Assembly: GCA_020064725.1 (NCBI GenBank)
Contig: JAGTWJ010000001.1
Coordinates: 4,340,001 to 4,404,000, forward strand
Length of the DNA: 64,000 nt
Source of the DNA: Drechslerella dactyloides
Taxonomy: Eukaryota > Ascomycota > Orbiliomycetes > Orbiliales > Orbiliaceae
Reading direction: 5' to 3'
Every line of letters starts with the position of its first letter. Within the stretch, counting starts at the first letter, position 1. This document shows, in pieces, positions 45,294 to 56,989 of the stretch. A program made the translations under genes and the position numbers. Under the pieces are notes generated by a model, which was given only the letters and a program-made list of their open reading frames with translations, was not told the origin of the DNA and did no database searches.

Positions 45294-46346
45294 TCACAGC
45301 TCGTCGTCGTCGTCGTCGGTCGTGGCCTCGCCGTCGGTCGTGTGGCGGTCCTCGGCGTCCGGGTCCACCAGCTCAAGCCTGTCGCCGGCCGCCTCCATCT
45401 CGACGTCCGAGTCACCGGCCGGATCTTCCTCCTCCCGGTCGTCTTCGTCGCCGTCGTCGCCGGCGTCGCCTTGTTTCCTCTTCCTGCCCGAGACGGCGGC
45501 GGCGGGCAGGTCTGGGGAGAGGGGAGTGGCGGCAGCACCGCGGGAGAGTTCTCGGATGCGCTTCTTCTTCTGGTTGAGCAGGTGCTGGAACTGCAGGATC
45601 AGGGCGTCCTCGTGCTTCTTCTTGGCCTGGGAGAGGTCCTGGACCTGTCTCTCGAGGGCTTCGAGTTTGGCGCGGGCTTCCAGCGCGTCCTTTTCCGCGC
45701 GGCGGCAGCGGGTCTGCACAGATTATCCGCACACGTATCAGCATCCGCACAAGGATACGAAGTGTACGTGCGATTTAAAAACAGACCGGTCCGGCCTGGA
45801 CAAAAGCGCTGGGGAGAGGATATTGGGTACCTCGGCGGCTTCTCTGTCGCGGCAGACGCGGTCCAGCCAGTCCCAGAGCTCGATCTCGAGTTCCTGGGGC
45901 GCCAGAGTGAGCGCGCCCAGCCGCCTCTGCAAGATTGTTCATCGGGTCAGAGGTTTTACATGAGTATACGATACGCTGCAAAGTGGAGAACGGACCCGGA
46001 TGCCGCCGACGTCCTCTCTGACGGTGATGGCGATGCCGTCGTTGTTGACGAGGGCGGAGAGCTGGACGGTGGGGAGCCAGCGCAGGTCTTCGGGCGGGGG
46101 GTCTGCGAGGAGGACGGCGCGGAGGACGGCCTTCCAGTCGTCGTCGGAGAGCTCGGAGGCGGGGTCCTTGAGGGTCTTGGCCTTGCTGTCCTTGAGGGTG
46201 AGGCCGAAGGAGTCGGCGCCGTCGGTGGCGGCGATGGCGAGGTTGAGGGGGATGGTGGCGGCGGTGGGCTGGACGTGGAGGACGACGGGCTGGTCGGAGC
46301 CGCGCTCGTCCGAGCGGGCCACGCGCAGTATCTTTGTCGGCCTCAT
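45294..46346 (-). CDS. XRCC4/LIF1-like DNA repair protein
   Basis: This is likely the partner of DNA ligase IV in non-homologous end joining. Exons on the minus strand are 45996-46346, 45831-45926 and 45294-45713 (867 nt, 288 residues), phase 0 throughout. The start MRPTKILRVARSDE opens an N-terminal head that ends in VNNDGIAITVRED. A segment LELEIELWDWL-like stretch (seen as QELEIELWDWLDRVC) leads into a long coiled coil (AEKDALEARAKLEALERQVQDL, LILQFQHLLNQKKKRIRE), then a Lys/Arg nuclear-signal-like patch GRKRKQG and an acidic tail of Asp repeats. Globular head plus coiled coil plus acidic tail is the XRCC4 fold order. Primary sequence conservation is low in this family, so a search against Lif1/XRCC4 profiles would be decisive. 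It diverges from the BYR4-like gene. Confidence 0.68.
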
Positions 46347-47223
46347 CTCTCTCCCCTTGATCCGGACTGTTGATGTCGGGATGAGATGGATATATCGTGA
46401 CGGGGTTTGAAGTCGAGATCGAGAGACGCGTTGTTGGCGGTGTTGCACTTTGGCGCCGCTGAGTCAGCACCTTCACTCGGACCACACTCGGACTGCATCA
46501 ACTGCACCGATTCCAGCTACACCCGTTCCGGCTAGACTGGAGATGCTGGACCAAGGCAGCCGGAACGGTGATTGGCGGGCGGAGTTCAGGGGCACGGCAA
46601 GCAGGCAAATTTTGCTTCGTCCGGCCAGCTTGGTTCGTGCCTGCCAATAACATGAATTCGGGTGGAAGCTGTGTGCATTGTTGCTACCTGAAAGCTGTCC
46701 AGCTGTGCTTCCTTCTGCGAGTTCTGCTCATCGGCCTGTCGTCGGTGTCGCCGCATCTTTCTTTCCCGCCAGCCCCGTCTCCCTCCTCCCACATCCTCCC
46801 ATCCGTCCACCCATCACCACCATCCACTCATCACCATCGCCATCACCACCATCCATCGCCATCATCACCATCATCACCGTCGTCCATCGTCATCCATCGG
46901 CCCTGCTGCCAACCTCCTCTCCAGCCTCCAGCTACCCAGCTCCTGAACCCCCAACACCCATCCATCCATCCATCCAGGCATCGTCCTGCATCGGTCTCCA
47001 TCGCCCCGATCCGGTATCCCGGCACGGACAACTCGACCTTCACCGCAAAACATCCACTTCCCCCCATCGGCGTCGAGATCGCTCGCCCGAACCCCGTCGA
47101 ACGCACCGTCGAGAACACCGTCGGCGGTTCCGTCCTCCTCTCGCGATCCCGCCTGGTCAAACACCCCAACCGCTGCACCAGCTCAGTCGCCAAACTGACC
47201 CCGTCAACCCGCTCTCCCGAGGG
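46347..47223. promoter_or_regulatory. Divergent promoter and leader between XRCC4-like and BYR4-like genes
   Basis: The 877 bp hold both promoters. The right half is a CCATC/CACCAT-rich tract (about 46795-46980) that keeps the BYR4 frame open upstream of its probable start, but the encoded residues are simple Ser/Pro/His repeats. Confidence 0.5.
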
Positions 47224-50200
47224 ATGGAAACATCACCTCTCAAGAAAAAGGGCGCCTCTCCGACCTTAGCGATCGAATCATGGGACGACGACGACGACTT
47301 TCAGGATGTCGGAGACCTCCACATCCAGAAACCCGGCTCTAGGTTCAGCGACCGCGGCGGCTCAACCCCCAACCGCCTCTCCGTCGCCAGCGACACCCTC
47401 TCCGACCTCGCCTTCATCGACGACAACATGATGGACCGCGAGGTCGTCCTCCCCCATCCCGCCTCCGTCATCTCCTCCGAAGACGCCATCCGCTCCGCGA
47501 ACAAGGCCGGCATCCCCCTCCCCAAGGACGTGCCCGCCTCCGCCCTCACCGGCGGCTCCATCCGCAAAATCGGCGGCATCGCCTCCAGACGCGTCGTCAA
47601 AGTCGACTGGGGCGACGACCTCGAAATCGCAAACTCCTCCAAATTCCTCACCGTCAAAAAGGTCCGCAGCTCCGAGTTCCCCCTCGACGCCTTCCAAACC
47701 TCCTCCGAAGACGAACTCAGCCAGCTCGCGAACGAAGACGACATCCCCACCATCCGCGCCCACAAGAAATCCCCCCGACGCAGCCCTCTCATCGACGCCT
47801 TCAGACTGCCCACCCCGGAGATCCCCTCCGAGCAGGAACTCGCCGTCAAGCTCCCTCCCACCGGTGCCTTCGACCCGGAAGTCGTCACCTCCTCCTCCTC
47901 CTCCTCCTCCCCTCAGGCCGCGTTCAAAGAATCGAACGCTGTCGGCACGCCCGGCAGCGACAGGAAATCCGACAGTCTGGCGGCCGCCCTGTCCAGCTTT
48001 GTCGACAGCGACACCGACGAATTGGCCGAAGGCAGCCTGGGCACCAGGCACGGCGGCCGGTATCGATCCAACTCCATCCTCTCCACCATGAGCCCCAGCC
48101 TCGCCAGCACCTTCACCGTCGAAAGCGAGGACGAGAGCTTCCTCTGCATCGAGCTCCCCCAGCCCGATTTCGATTTCCAGCACGCCCTCGAGGAAAAGAA
48201 GAAGGCGAGAATGCTCGCCAGGACCGCCTCCGACCTCCGCAACGCCGGCGAACTCCCCAAGGAAGACTTTCTCGACGACATTGAAATCGGAGAAGGCGGC
48301 CTCCTGGGCTCCAAATCCACCCGCAACAAGAACATCCGCCTCAAAGCCAACCCGGCCAGCCCTTCCAGGCGAACCGGCGTCACCCTGACGTTTACCAGGA
48401 TCGGCGAGCCGAAAATGAAAAAGTCCCACGCCCGCCGGCTCTCCATCAGCTCCAATCATACGCTGGAATCCGTTGAAGAAGCCGTTTCGGGACGACCTAC
48501 CTCTCTCGAGATCGCTACCGATGCCGGGAAGGAACACAACTCGAAACAACCTTCTCAGCCCACCCTGAAACGGGTCGAAAGCGGAAAACAGTCGCGTCTC
48601 CTCCGCCCCCAGCGCTCCACGCCGAACCTCAAGGCCCAGAGCTCTCCTTCCGTCAAGCTCCCGCAAGCGCTTCCGCCTCCCGTACCTCCGATTCCCCGAA
48701 ATCTTTACCACCACCACCACCACCACCACCACAACGTGCACAATTACACCGCTAACCACAACAACACCCCCATCGCTACCAATAACAAATCTAATAGTAA
48801 TACTAATAATACCGACACCATCCCGACAATGCTGCCGGTCCGCAGCGGGGGATACAAGGGCTTGCCGATAAACAGACCTCCGTCCCGAACCATGACCAAC
48901 CGACCCCCGTCCAGAACGAACAGTCGAGCCGCTTCTCGGACCAGCAACCGGTCAGAATCCAGGGGCCCTCCTCCGCAATCGCCCTCGGTGGAATTCTCCC
49001 AAGCGCACGCCGTCGGTCGCTACATAAATACCCCGTCCCGGCCGTCCTCCCGCGCCAGCATCGGCAGCCGCTCAAAGTCCCCGGGACGGCCATCGACCCC
49101 ATCGCAGCGACCGCCGTTCCTCCCCGCCGGAGCGTCCCAAGCCCAGTCGCAGCACGTCCTGAGCAAGCTCCAGCGCAAAGCGTCCAACAAAGCTTTGAGG
49201 CCACCCACCAGCCAGGACCCGCGGCCGCCCAGCAGAACCTCCAGGATCAGAGAGCGCTCTCCCCTGCGCAACGCCCAAGCTGTAGCACCCGAACCCCTGC
49301 GAAAAGAAGCCGCCTCCACGAACTTTCTCCTCGCGCCGACTCGGAGGCGATATTATGGGAACGGCAGCGAACTGGAGGCCTTTGACGATCTTCCCACCAG
49401 CGCCAAGCTCGAAAGCAAATTCACCGTCAAACCCGTCGGCCAAGGCGCTCCGCGAGCGCTGCGTTCAACCAAGCGCGCCAATTTGACCGCCATCACAACG
49501 GCTCCTGCAGAACTGGAGCCGAGCAGAGACGGCAAGGTTCCCCGCTACGGTCGTGGTAGGTTGCCGATCTGAAATCCGGGTCGGTCCGGAAAGCTCGCAA
49601 ATTCCTCTCGGAGACTGACTTGTCGTCATATTTTTTTAGGACATCTGAACCCTTCCGCAGCACAGCGCGGCGCCCTCCCAACAACCGCCGAAATCGAACA
49701 CAAACGGCCCACCTGGCGGCCGAAGGCTCCAAAACGATTGAACCACGATGGCCCTCAAAGGCCGCAATTGATCACTGCTGCTGCTTTGCCAACTGATCCG
49801 AAAGGTTGGTGCACCGATCGCACAACATATTCCCCTTGTTCACCTTTGGCTGACAATTTACAAACCGGAATCGCAGCCGTCAACGATATGATATACAACC
49901 CCGTGACCTTTCGTTGGGAAGGGAATGAGCACGCCGTCCGCGGGTTCGACCGGGAAGACACATTGCCGACTGCACTCCCACGCCCCGCCCTCATCTCGAG
50001 CGTCAAATCTTCCAAGAATATCCAGGTTGTTGGCAAGATGGTGTTCGATCCCGACCACATGTGCTGGCTCAAAGTGGACGACACGGGTTCGGATGACGAA
50101 GCAAACGCCCTCGCCGATATCGACGACCTCAAAGAGACGAATTCCATGACCGAAAGGAGCACCCGAGACAGCGGTCACGGAGGATCTCTCAACGACCTGA

Positions 50201-50388
50201 TGACCGCGGAAGAATTCGACGTCGGGCCGGAGTTCACGAAACGACAAAAGGAAGAGGAACAGCGATGGCGCAGGAAAGTCGCCGGCTGGATATCCCAACC
50301 TGAGGCTCGAAATCCCGCTCGCTCCTGGGACCTTCGGGACATCGCTCTATCTCAGATCGGTAGCGATGGTAAACTGTTGAGCGCGTGA
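47224..50388 (+). CDS. BYR4: BYR4-like regulator of septation (Bub2 GAP partner)
   Basis: BYR4 with Bub2/Cdc16 forms the two-part GAP for the septation GTPase Spg1/Tem1 at the spindle pole body. Exons are 47224-49555 and 49640-50388 (3081 nt, 1026 residues), in phase. The N-terminus METSPLKKKG is followed by ESWDDDDDFQDVGDL, the BYR4 N-terminal motif, then Ser-rich disordered sequence. A His8 run and Asn/Thr-rich stretch lie at about residues 496-525. The C-terminal exon carries AVNDMIYNPVTFRWEGNE and VGKMVFDPDHMCWL, repeated motifs seen in BYR4 C-termini. The frame is open a further 182 codons upstream to 46678, but those residues are low complexity. I chose 47224 because the family motif starts right after it. 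It has only one intron, unlike genes left of 34 kb. Confidence 0.82.
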
Positions 50389-52110
50389 GCGCTGGGACCC
50401 TCTTCCAGTCTCCCGATACCCCGGTTCTCCCCTATTTCTTCATATCCATCTTCATTTCTTCTGCTTGCCATCTTTATTACTATTATATAACTATTATTAT
50501 TATCATGATTTACGCCCCCCCGAATCTTTGTACCATTTTTTATCTCATTTACTTTCCTCTTTAGCCCGGCTTCTTTCACGATCTACCCCTCAAAAGCCTC
50601 CCCATTTACGTCCTTTTCTTCTTTGATTTCGATTTTAACGTTCAAACCAATACCCATGCTAACGAATATAGAGCTTTATGACTGTCTTCTTGTTATCATT
50701 GCTTGACATATATCATATTTTGGAGCGGACACGTCTTGATATCCCCCCTTCCTTTTCCTCCTTTTTCTTTATTCTTTTTTGCTTCCTAACGGGAGGGCGA
50801 CGCACACCGGACGATGGCTCCTCTGCACGCGTATCATCTCTGCTCCGGGCCCCGCGCCAACCCGTTATTCTTTCTGTTGACTCGAGTATCTATCCCACAG
50901 TGTTCGAGTACTTCTGTAACATCTTTTCTCATGCTCAAAATCTGGTTGGGGCTTTGTTTCAAGGGAGGCACGAAAAGTACGATAGAGAGGAACTGCTTGT
51001 GTTCTGGTTTCTTGGAAGGGATCGCATCCCGTCGGCGTCGACTGCTATCCTACTATTTTGAAATGTCATTATAATCGTTCTTTTATATCCGGCTCTCGGG
51101 TTTGTTCCTCCGCTTATGTCGGCAGGCATCCCTGGCGGCCGGCTTGCGCTTCCGCATCTATTTATACAAATACAAATACACTACAATATAAAACATACGT
51201 TGCTCGTCTTCACGATGCACACCGTCCCGACCAGTGCGTGTAAAATATGCAGTCGCTCAGCAAGCGCATAGGAGAAACTCGTAAGGAACTTGCGAGTAAG
51301 CCAGGACGCGAGCAAATGTTGAATACTAAGTACTTAGTACTTGCTTCCTCAGGTCTGAAGTGCTTGCGGCTGGCGCACGCGATTAGTCAGCGTCGAGCTC
51401 CTGGCCCAACAACAACAACGCGGCCGCCGCCGCCGGCCCAGACACCCGCGCCAAAACGTGTCCTCATCACCAGCTGACGTCTACCCGGCAATCGATCCAC
51501 ATCTGTTCACCACGCATCGCGACGCTCAGGGCCTTGATGACCGCCGGCTCGTAGGCCTCCGTACCTCTGCCGCCGTATCCTTCCGTCGACAACCCCGAAG
51601 CCCTGCACGTCTATGGAATGCGCGTGTACCGATAGCTCATTCGCCCTCGATTGAGCACCGCATTGCCAGCCCGCCCATCATCTCATCGATCAATCGCATT
51701 AGCCCCGTCGCAGTTTCCAGCATTGGCATCGCGGTACCTTGATTGGTTCGGCGTCAGTATTCCGAGAAGCATCCGCGCACCTTACTTTGTCGTTACCCGT
51801 CACGTAGGTAGCACCCCCTTTCAAGCTGTCGCTTGACCCTTTTAATGGACCATTTCCCCGACGGTGGAATGCTAATACCTTCCATTCCCTGACGCTGCAG
51901 CCTGCTCAGGAGAACATTTAACACTCGACATCCTCCCAATTGCTTGAACGAAACCAGCGACCCCCCAACCCGCTTCCAACCTCGCACGCCACAAACACCA
52001 AACGCAACCACGAACTCGACTCCGAGCTCAGCGCCTATCGACCGTCGCACCCCGTATTAGAGAAGCAAACTCACGAGACTTTATCCGCCTCGGCTGCATC
52101 GGCGTCCAAG
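50389..52110. other. Intergenic between BYR4-like gene and ERD2
   Basis: About 1.7 kb without a supportable gene. It is T-rich near 50400-50800 (BYR4 3' flank) and holds a perfect 16-bp palindrome at 51324-51339. The right end is the ERD2 promoter. Confidence 0.5.
51324..51339. repeat. Perfect 16-bp palindrome
   Basis: The sequence TACTAAGTACTTAGTA is its own reverse complement. It contains the CTTAAG-like core shared with TACTTAAGTA palindromes elsewhere in the window. Confidence 0.85.
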
Positions 52111-53147
52111 ATGAATATCTTTCGGCTTGCAGGTACATTTGCACGACAATTGGGGGGACTAGGGGGTTCCCACAGCTTCAGCTGCTAACAGGAGCTATTC
52201 TCTAGGTGATCTTTTTCATCTGATAAGTATATTTATACTTATCCACAAGATGACCACCAGCAAGGTAAACAGACAGGTCCAATCTGATCAATTTGTGTGC
52301 TATCTGGACATCTCGGTCGACTAACACGTGAAATCGACTCTTAGAGCTGTGCCGGTATATCCTTCAAATCGCAAGCGCTCTACCTTTTGGTCTATGTCAC
52401 CAGATACCTGGGTACGCTCTTTCTTTCCAAAGCTCGAGGTTCGATAGCCTTTGAAACGAACTGCTGCTAACCTTAGTTCTGTTTGCGGTTCGTTTAGACC
52501 TATTCTGGACGTTTGCCTTGTACAACAGCACCATGAAAATCGTCTTTATTGGGTCGTCGGCGTACATACTGCATTTGATGACCGGCCCTTTTAAGCCTAC
52601 CCACGACCCAAATATCGATACGTTCAAAGTCCGATACCTGATTGGTGGATCTGTGCTTCTGGCATTGGTGTTCCCTTACGCGTGGACCCCTTCCGAAGTA
52701 AGTTGACCCGCGACCCAATCTGCAGCAAGCGCAGACGTACCCGATTCCCTCGTCAGTACCTGTTTTCAGTCTAACCTCGAGTGTTTTGGTAGATCTTGTG
52801 GGCGTTCAGCATCTGGTTGGAAAGCGTTGCAATTTTGCCGCAGCTCTTCATGGTCCAAAGAACCGGCGCTGCGGAAACCATCACAACCCATTATATCTTT
52901 GCTCTGGGCGCCTACCGCGCATTGTACATCCCTAACTGGATCTATCGCTACTCGACTTCGACATTCTGGGACCCTCTGTCTGTGATTGCGGGCATCATTC
53001 AGACGGTGTTATACTCGGACTTTTTCTACATCTACTATACCAAGTACGTCACCCATGATTTGAACCGCAGTCGCATAAGTCCAATTCCTAACCGCTTCTG
53101 TGATCAACAGGGTGCTACAAGGCAGGAAGTTCGAACTGCCAGTCTGA
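52111..53147 (+). CDS. ERD2: ERD2, KDEL/HDEL receptor of the Golgi
   Basis: ERD2 returns escaped ER luminal proteins carrying HDEL-type tails from the Golgi to the ER. Exons are 52111-52132, 52206-52264, 52345-52411, 52498-52697, 52793-53043 and 53111-53147 (636 nt, 211 residues), all in phase. The sequence begins [16 protein letters not shown] and has the seven hydrophobic segments of the family. Marker blocks are KTMSKSCAGIS-like (seen as [14 protein letters not shown]), [38 protein letters not shown] and [22 protein letters not shown]. The C-terminus GRKFELPV holds the basic cytosolic retrieval residues. The first exon is 22 nt. The stop lies about 590 bp from the converging SelO gene. Confidence 0.95.
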
Positions 53148-53733
53148 AGGCTGATTCCCTTCAGATATTCAATTCCCTTTACTTCCCCCCAATGGGTGTC
53201 TCTACGTGTGGATGTGTCTTCTCTCGTGAGAGCTGGAGCCAGGTGTCCTCCGGCCTTCTGCATGTCTGTTCTCTATAGTTTTTGCTCTATAGAAATTGGA
53301 ATAACGGGCATGGTTGTTTTCCTCTTTGGTATTGTTCGCAGGGGCCTGGTATTGCAACTAAACTTCATTAAAAGCTCGATTTCGTGGACCATCTAATTCT
53401 TGTATTTATCTGACCTGGCCTTTGTGTGGCTCCAAATTAATGTACGACGCAAAGACAAAATGATAGAAGGAAACGGTAATATATAACGGCAGACCGAAGG
53501 AGAATAATTGTCGCGTAAGCATACCACTAGTGTAGCCTCTTTCAACGACTTGCTCGAAAACCATGAGCGGCGCTTGTTGCGATCCTACACTGCTGCTTTA
53601 TGAAATCAAAAGACGCTGTATCAAAATCAGTTGAATGCGCACCGCCCCAGATTGTAAAATACATGTACGAGATTACATTAGATCAAGCCGCCCTCCAATC
53701 CTCCTTGAGCTTCCCAGCCCGCTGAAATTCACC
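53148..53733. other. Intergenic 3' flanks of ERD2 and SelO
   Basis: Convergent 3' ends. No gene or structured element is seen. Confidence 0.5.
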
Positions 53734-56235
53734 CTACGAACTGCACGAGCATTGCATGCCCACGTCCTGCGGCGGGACGTCGCCGCAAAGCCTATCCTCC
53801 TCCTCCCATTCGCTCTGCGGGCCCCAATGGTCTTCGAACGGACGCAGAGACATGTCGAGGATCTTGTGCAGGATGTCCCGCTCGCCCTCTCGCTGGACCC
53901 GGCTGATCAACTCTGGTAGTCATATTTCCTATTAGCCACTTCCGTGAAGAGTGGATCACAAATTTTCTCAAGCAACTTACCATCCAGCACCCAATTCTTG
54001 GGCACAAACTTCGGATTAACGCTCTTCATCGCCGCCTTCCTTGCCTCGTCGTCCAGCCCGCCTTCCTCCAGCGCCAGTCTGTCCCTCCACTGCCCCAGCC
54101 AGCCGGCGATTTCCTGCATAGCCTTATCCTTCGCCTCGGCCTTGTTTTTCTCCGGCATGCCCGGCATGTTGAACGCCGAGTTGGCGTTGAAGAAATGGTC
54201 CGCAGCGCGGGCTCTGGCATCCGCGCTCTCCATTAGCGATATGGGCAAGTCTGACAGCCTTCGGAAGAAGTGGTTGAAATCCAACCCCAGCTTCTCCATG
54301 AGATCCAACGCCGGGCTGAACATTTCGTCCATGTCGGTGTCGCGGACGGTCTGGAAGCCGAGCCGCTTCGACATCAACAATTTGTACTGGGTGATGAAAA
54401 CGTCTTTGTATTCTTGGCCGGCGCGGTCGATTATGCCTTCCGCTCGCTTCGTGAGCGGCTCGACGTCTTCTTGCTCGAGGCCGCGGGTTACAAACTTTTC
54501 TTCGTCTACCCGGGAGCCCATGCCGAACAACTCGGCAAGAGCCTCCCCCAGGCGTACCTATCGGGGAAAACAGGAAATTATTAGATAGAGCAGAAGCAAG
54601 GAGGTGGGTATATCGTAGTTTAGAATTTAGTATGCTCACCATATTCCACCATATGATCGTCGGCTGATTCCGATACGAATACCTCAACGACTCGTCGTCG
54701 TGATTCGGTGTGAAACTCGGGTCGAAATTCTGCAGTCCCCGCAAGTTAACCTCATATTCCCAGCGGAAATCTTGAGATTGGCTAGCACATCGCGAGATGG
54801 ACCTACATCCATAAAGCTAAAGGGACCAAAGTCCAGGCTCAGCCCTAAAATCGAAGTGTTATCGGTATTCAAGACGCCGTTCATAAACCCGTACGCCTGC
54901 CAATACGCCACGGTCTTCGCGTTCCGCCGAACTACCTCACGGTAGAGCAGCTCGTACCGATTCGGGGCGCCGTCCGGCTCGCTCTCTCGCGGCGGCGCCA
55001 GCTTGTCGACACCGCCGTAAACATGCTCGATGACATAGTCCGCTAGCTTGCGCGTGAGGTTTCGGTCGCCGCGCGTATACGGCAGATCGAAAGTGCCCAC
55101 TCTGACCCAGGACTGCGCGAAACGACAGACGATCGCACACGGCTCAACGACCTCCCGCTGCGCCTTCTTTTTCGGCAGAAGCGTGAGCGAGATCGCCCGC
55201 GTCGTGGGTATCCGGAGCGCGTTGAGCGCTTCCGAGACGATGAATTCGCGGATGCTCGAGCGGAGAACCGCCTTGCCGTCTCTATACTCAGCACGTCGGG
55301 GTCAGCGTCTCTCGATACTGCCATCGTGGCAATCGCGACTGGGTGAGAGAGCGTACGCAAATCTTGAGTAGGGCGTTGTTCCGGCACCTTTTAGCTGCCA
55401 TTCATACCGGACTTGGGTTGTCGGGTTCGTGCTTTCGAACAGACTGATTGCCCGCTGCAAAGTTCTAAGGTCAGCACGAATCACCCCACCGGTATCAAAT
55501 GCTAAAGCTTGGAAGAATCACCCCATCGCCCAGCTGCCCTGCCCAGTGGCCACTACGTAAAGCCAATCAGCAATGGAAAAAGACATAGCGGTGGTGGCAA
55601 CATACAATTGGTATCCTAAAAGAACCCACCGACGTTCATCAGTACGGACGTCTAAAATCCTGGGAGAAATTATGTATTACCTCCATAACACTGCGCCCAC
55701 GGATAATGCTCCTCGTAAAACTTGTTCCCCGACACCAAGGCCCCAAAGTCATCGGTCTCCTCCTCTCCTCGCTTCAGGCCTATGCTGTCGAATGCTGCGG
55801 GACTGACCGCGAGCAGCTCGTAATCCGGTGTTTTCTCCGGCTTTATATACGTGAAAGTGGCGTTTCTGACCAAGCCCGGACCGGGCCGAGGCTTGGTCTC
55901 CGCATCCTTGATCGTTGGAAAATTTGGATCCGCTGAGTAAGTCCGTCGCGGTTTCGGACATGTCAGCAAATATTCATACCATCGCACGAATCGTGATTAT
56001 TTTTGTCAGAACTACTAGGTAGGGCGGATGAATACGCACCAGGCAGATTGTCGGTGAAAACATGCGATTTGGGCAATTCCGCCAGCGATACGCCCCGGTC
56101 CAGCCCGCCAAATTGAGGTGGCGTGAGAGACATCAGAGTGGAGATGTTGCGGGCCAGCAGGAGCAGGCGAGGAAAGGCTCTGGGCACTCGGTGTTGCGTC
56201 TGTTGGAATATCTGCTGTGGCAAGTAGCGATACAT
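53734..56235 (-). CDS. FMP40: SelO/FMP40 protein AMPylase, mitochondrial, nine exons
   Basis: This pseudokinase-fold enzyme transfers AMP to proteins in mitochondria (redox response in yeast). Exons on the minus strand are 56040-56235, 55681-55932, 55606-55615, 55522-55552, 55357-55454, 54807-55281, 54640-54729, 53981-54557 and 53734-53912. They total 1908 nt (635 residues), all in phase. The N-terminus MYRYLPQQIFQQTQHR is a basic, amphipathic mitochondrial-type presequence. Core blocks are GYQFGHWAGQLGDGR, QLKGAGTTPYSRF, DGKAVLRSSIREF, AYGFMNGVLNTDN, LDFGPFSFMD and NWVLDELISRVQ. The end MQCSCSS has cysteine where animal SelO carries selenocysteine near the C-terminus. Exon 3 is a 10-nt microexon. 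Every split site was chosen to restore a family block. Confidence 0.93.
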
Positions 56236-56989
56236 GGGTCGCCGGTTGAAGAGAAAAAAAGTCGCACCGCAGCGGGTGCTTGTTCGCGGCCCGGGCTGAA
56301 AAATCTAGGCTGTCAGAGTAGGCTATCTCGGGGCGCTTCAAGCTTGCAGAGGGGGGTCGGTTTCAGAAAGAGCTCGCTGCCTGGCGTAGCGTTGATGTCG
56401 AGATCAGTTGTCGAGTTTGAGTGAACATCTTCGCGGGACACCGCGCGACGTCGGATAGCTACGTTATATCCCCGTCATAAATTCGGCTTACTAACTGGCG
56501 CCGCAGTAACGAATATTCTAGAGTTCACTGAATGAGCACCGTATCTCCCGGGCGGGCCGGTGGTCCCCTACGTCTGTGATCTGCCGGAGCGTTCGAAAGA
56601 GCCCGAGAAGGCAAATGGATATCACCTTGGCGTTGTGGACTACCTAGGTATTCAATCCCGAGGTCAACCTGTTACACAAGAGTAGTGTGCTACCGACCAA
56701 ATAATATTAAACACTGCTCGCAGAATTTAGCGCAGTGATTACCTAGGTAAGTGCTCCCTAAATGAGTACCTACAGTACTTAAGTATTCTTAAATACAATA
56801 AAATATTTAAAATCGAAGATATGACCCCCGATATGAAATATATATTAAGTACCTCTAATCCCGGAAACATCTTCCAAGACACTGATGAATCGCAAACCCA
56901 ACATTGCGATTCGGTCTATCCGCTCGTGTCCCCGGAGCATTATATCCGTCTATCCCAGTACTCTAAACAACATTTATCCATGAATGAGT
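56236..56989. other. SelO promoter region with CCTAGG and CTTAAG palindromes
   Basis: No gene. Two copies of the palindrome TACCTAGGTA lie at 56641-56650 and 56740-56749, and TACTTAAGTA at 56776-56785. The stretch is AT-rich from 56690 to 56860. Confidence 0.6.

Noticed and set aside
44564..45538. A 324-codon minus-strand open frame
   Set aside because: Composed of Pro/Arg/Thr simple sequence, it overlaps the XRCC4-like last exon in another frame and has no family feature.
47362..48759. A 465-codon open frame on the minus strand opposite the BYR4-like gene
   Set aside because: It is Gly/Glu/Val-rich and is the antisense of GC-rich coding exons; the plus-strand frame has the family motifs.
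53900..53980. A frameshift near the end of SelO
   Set aside because: An intron from 53913 to 53980 with a GTAAG donor joins the two frames and restores the family sequence.
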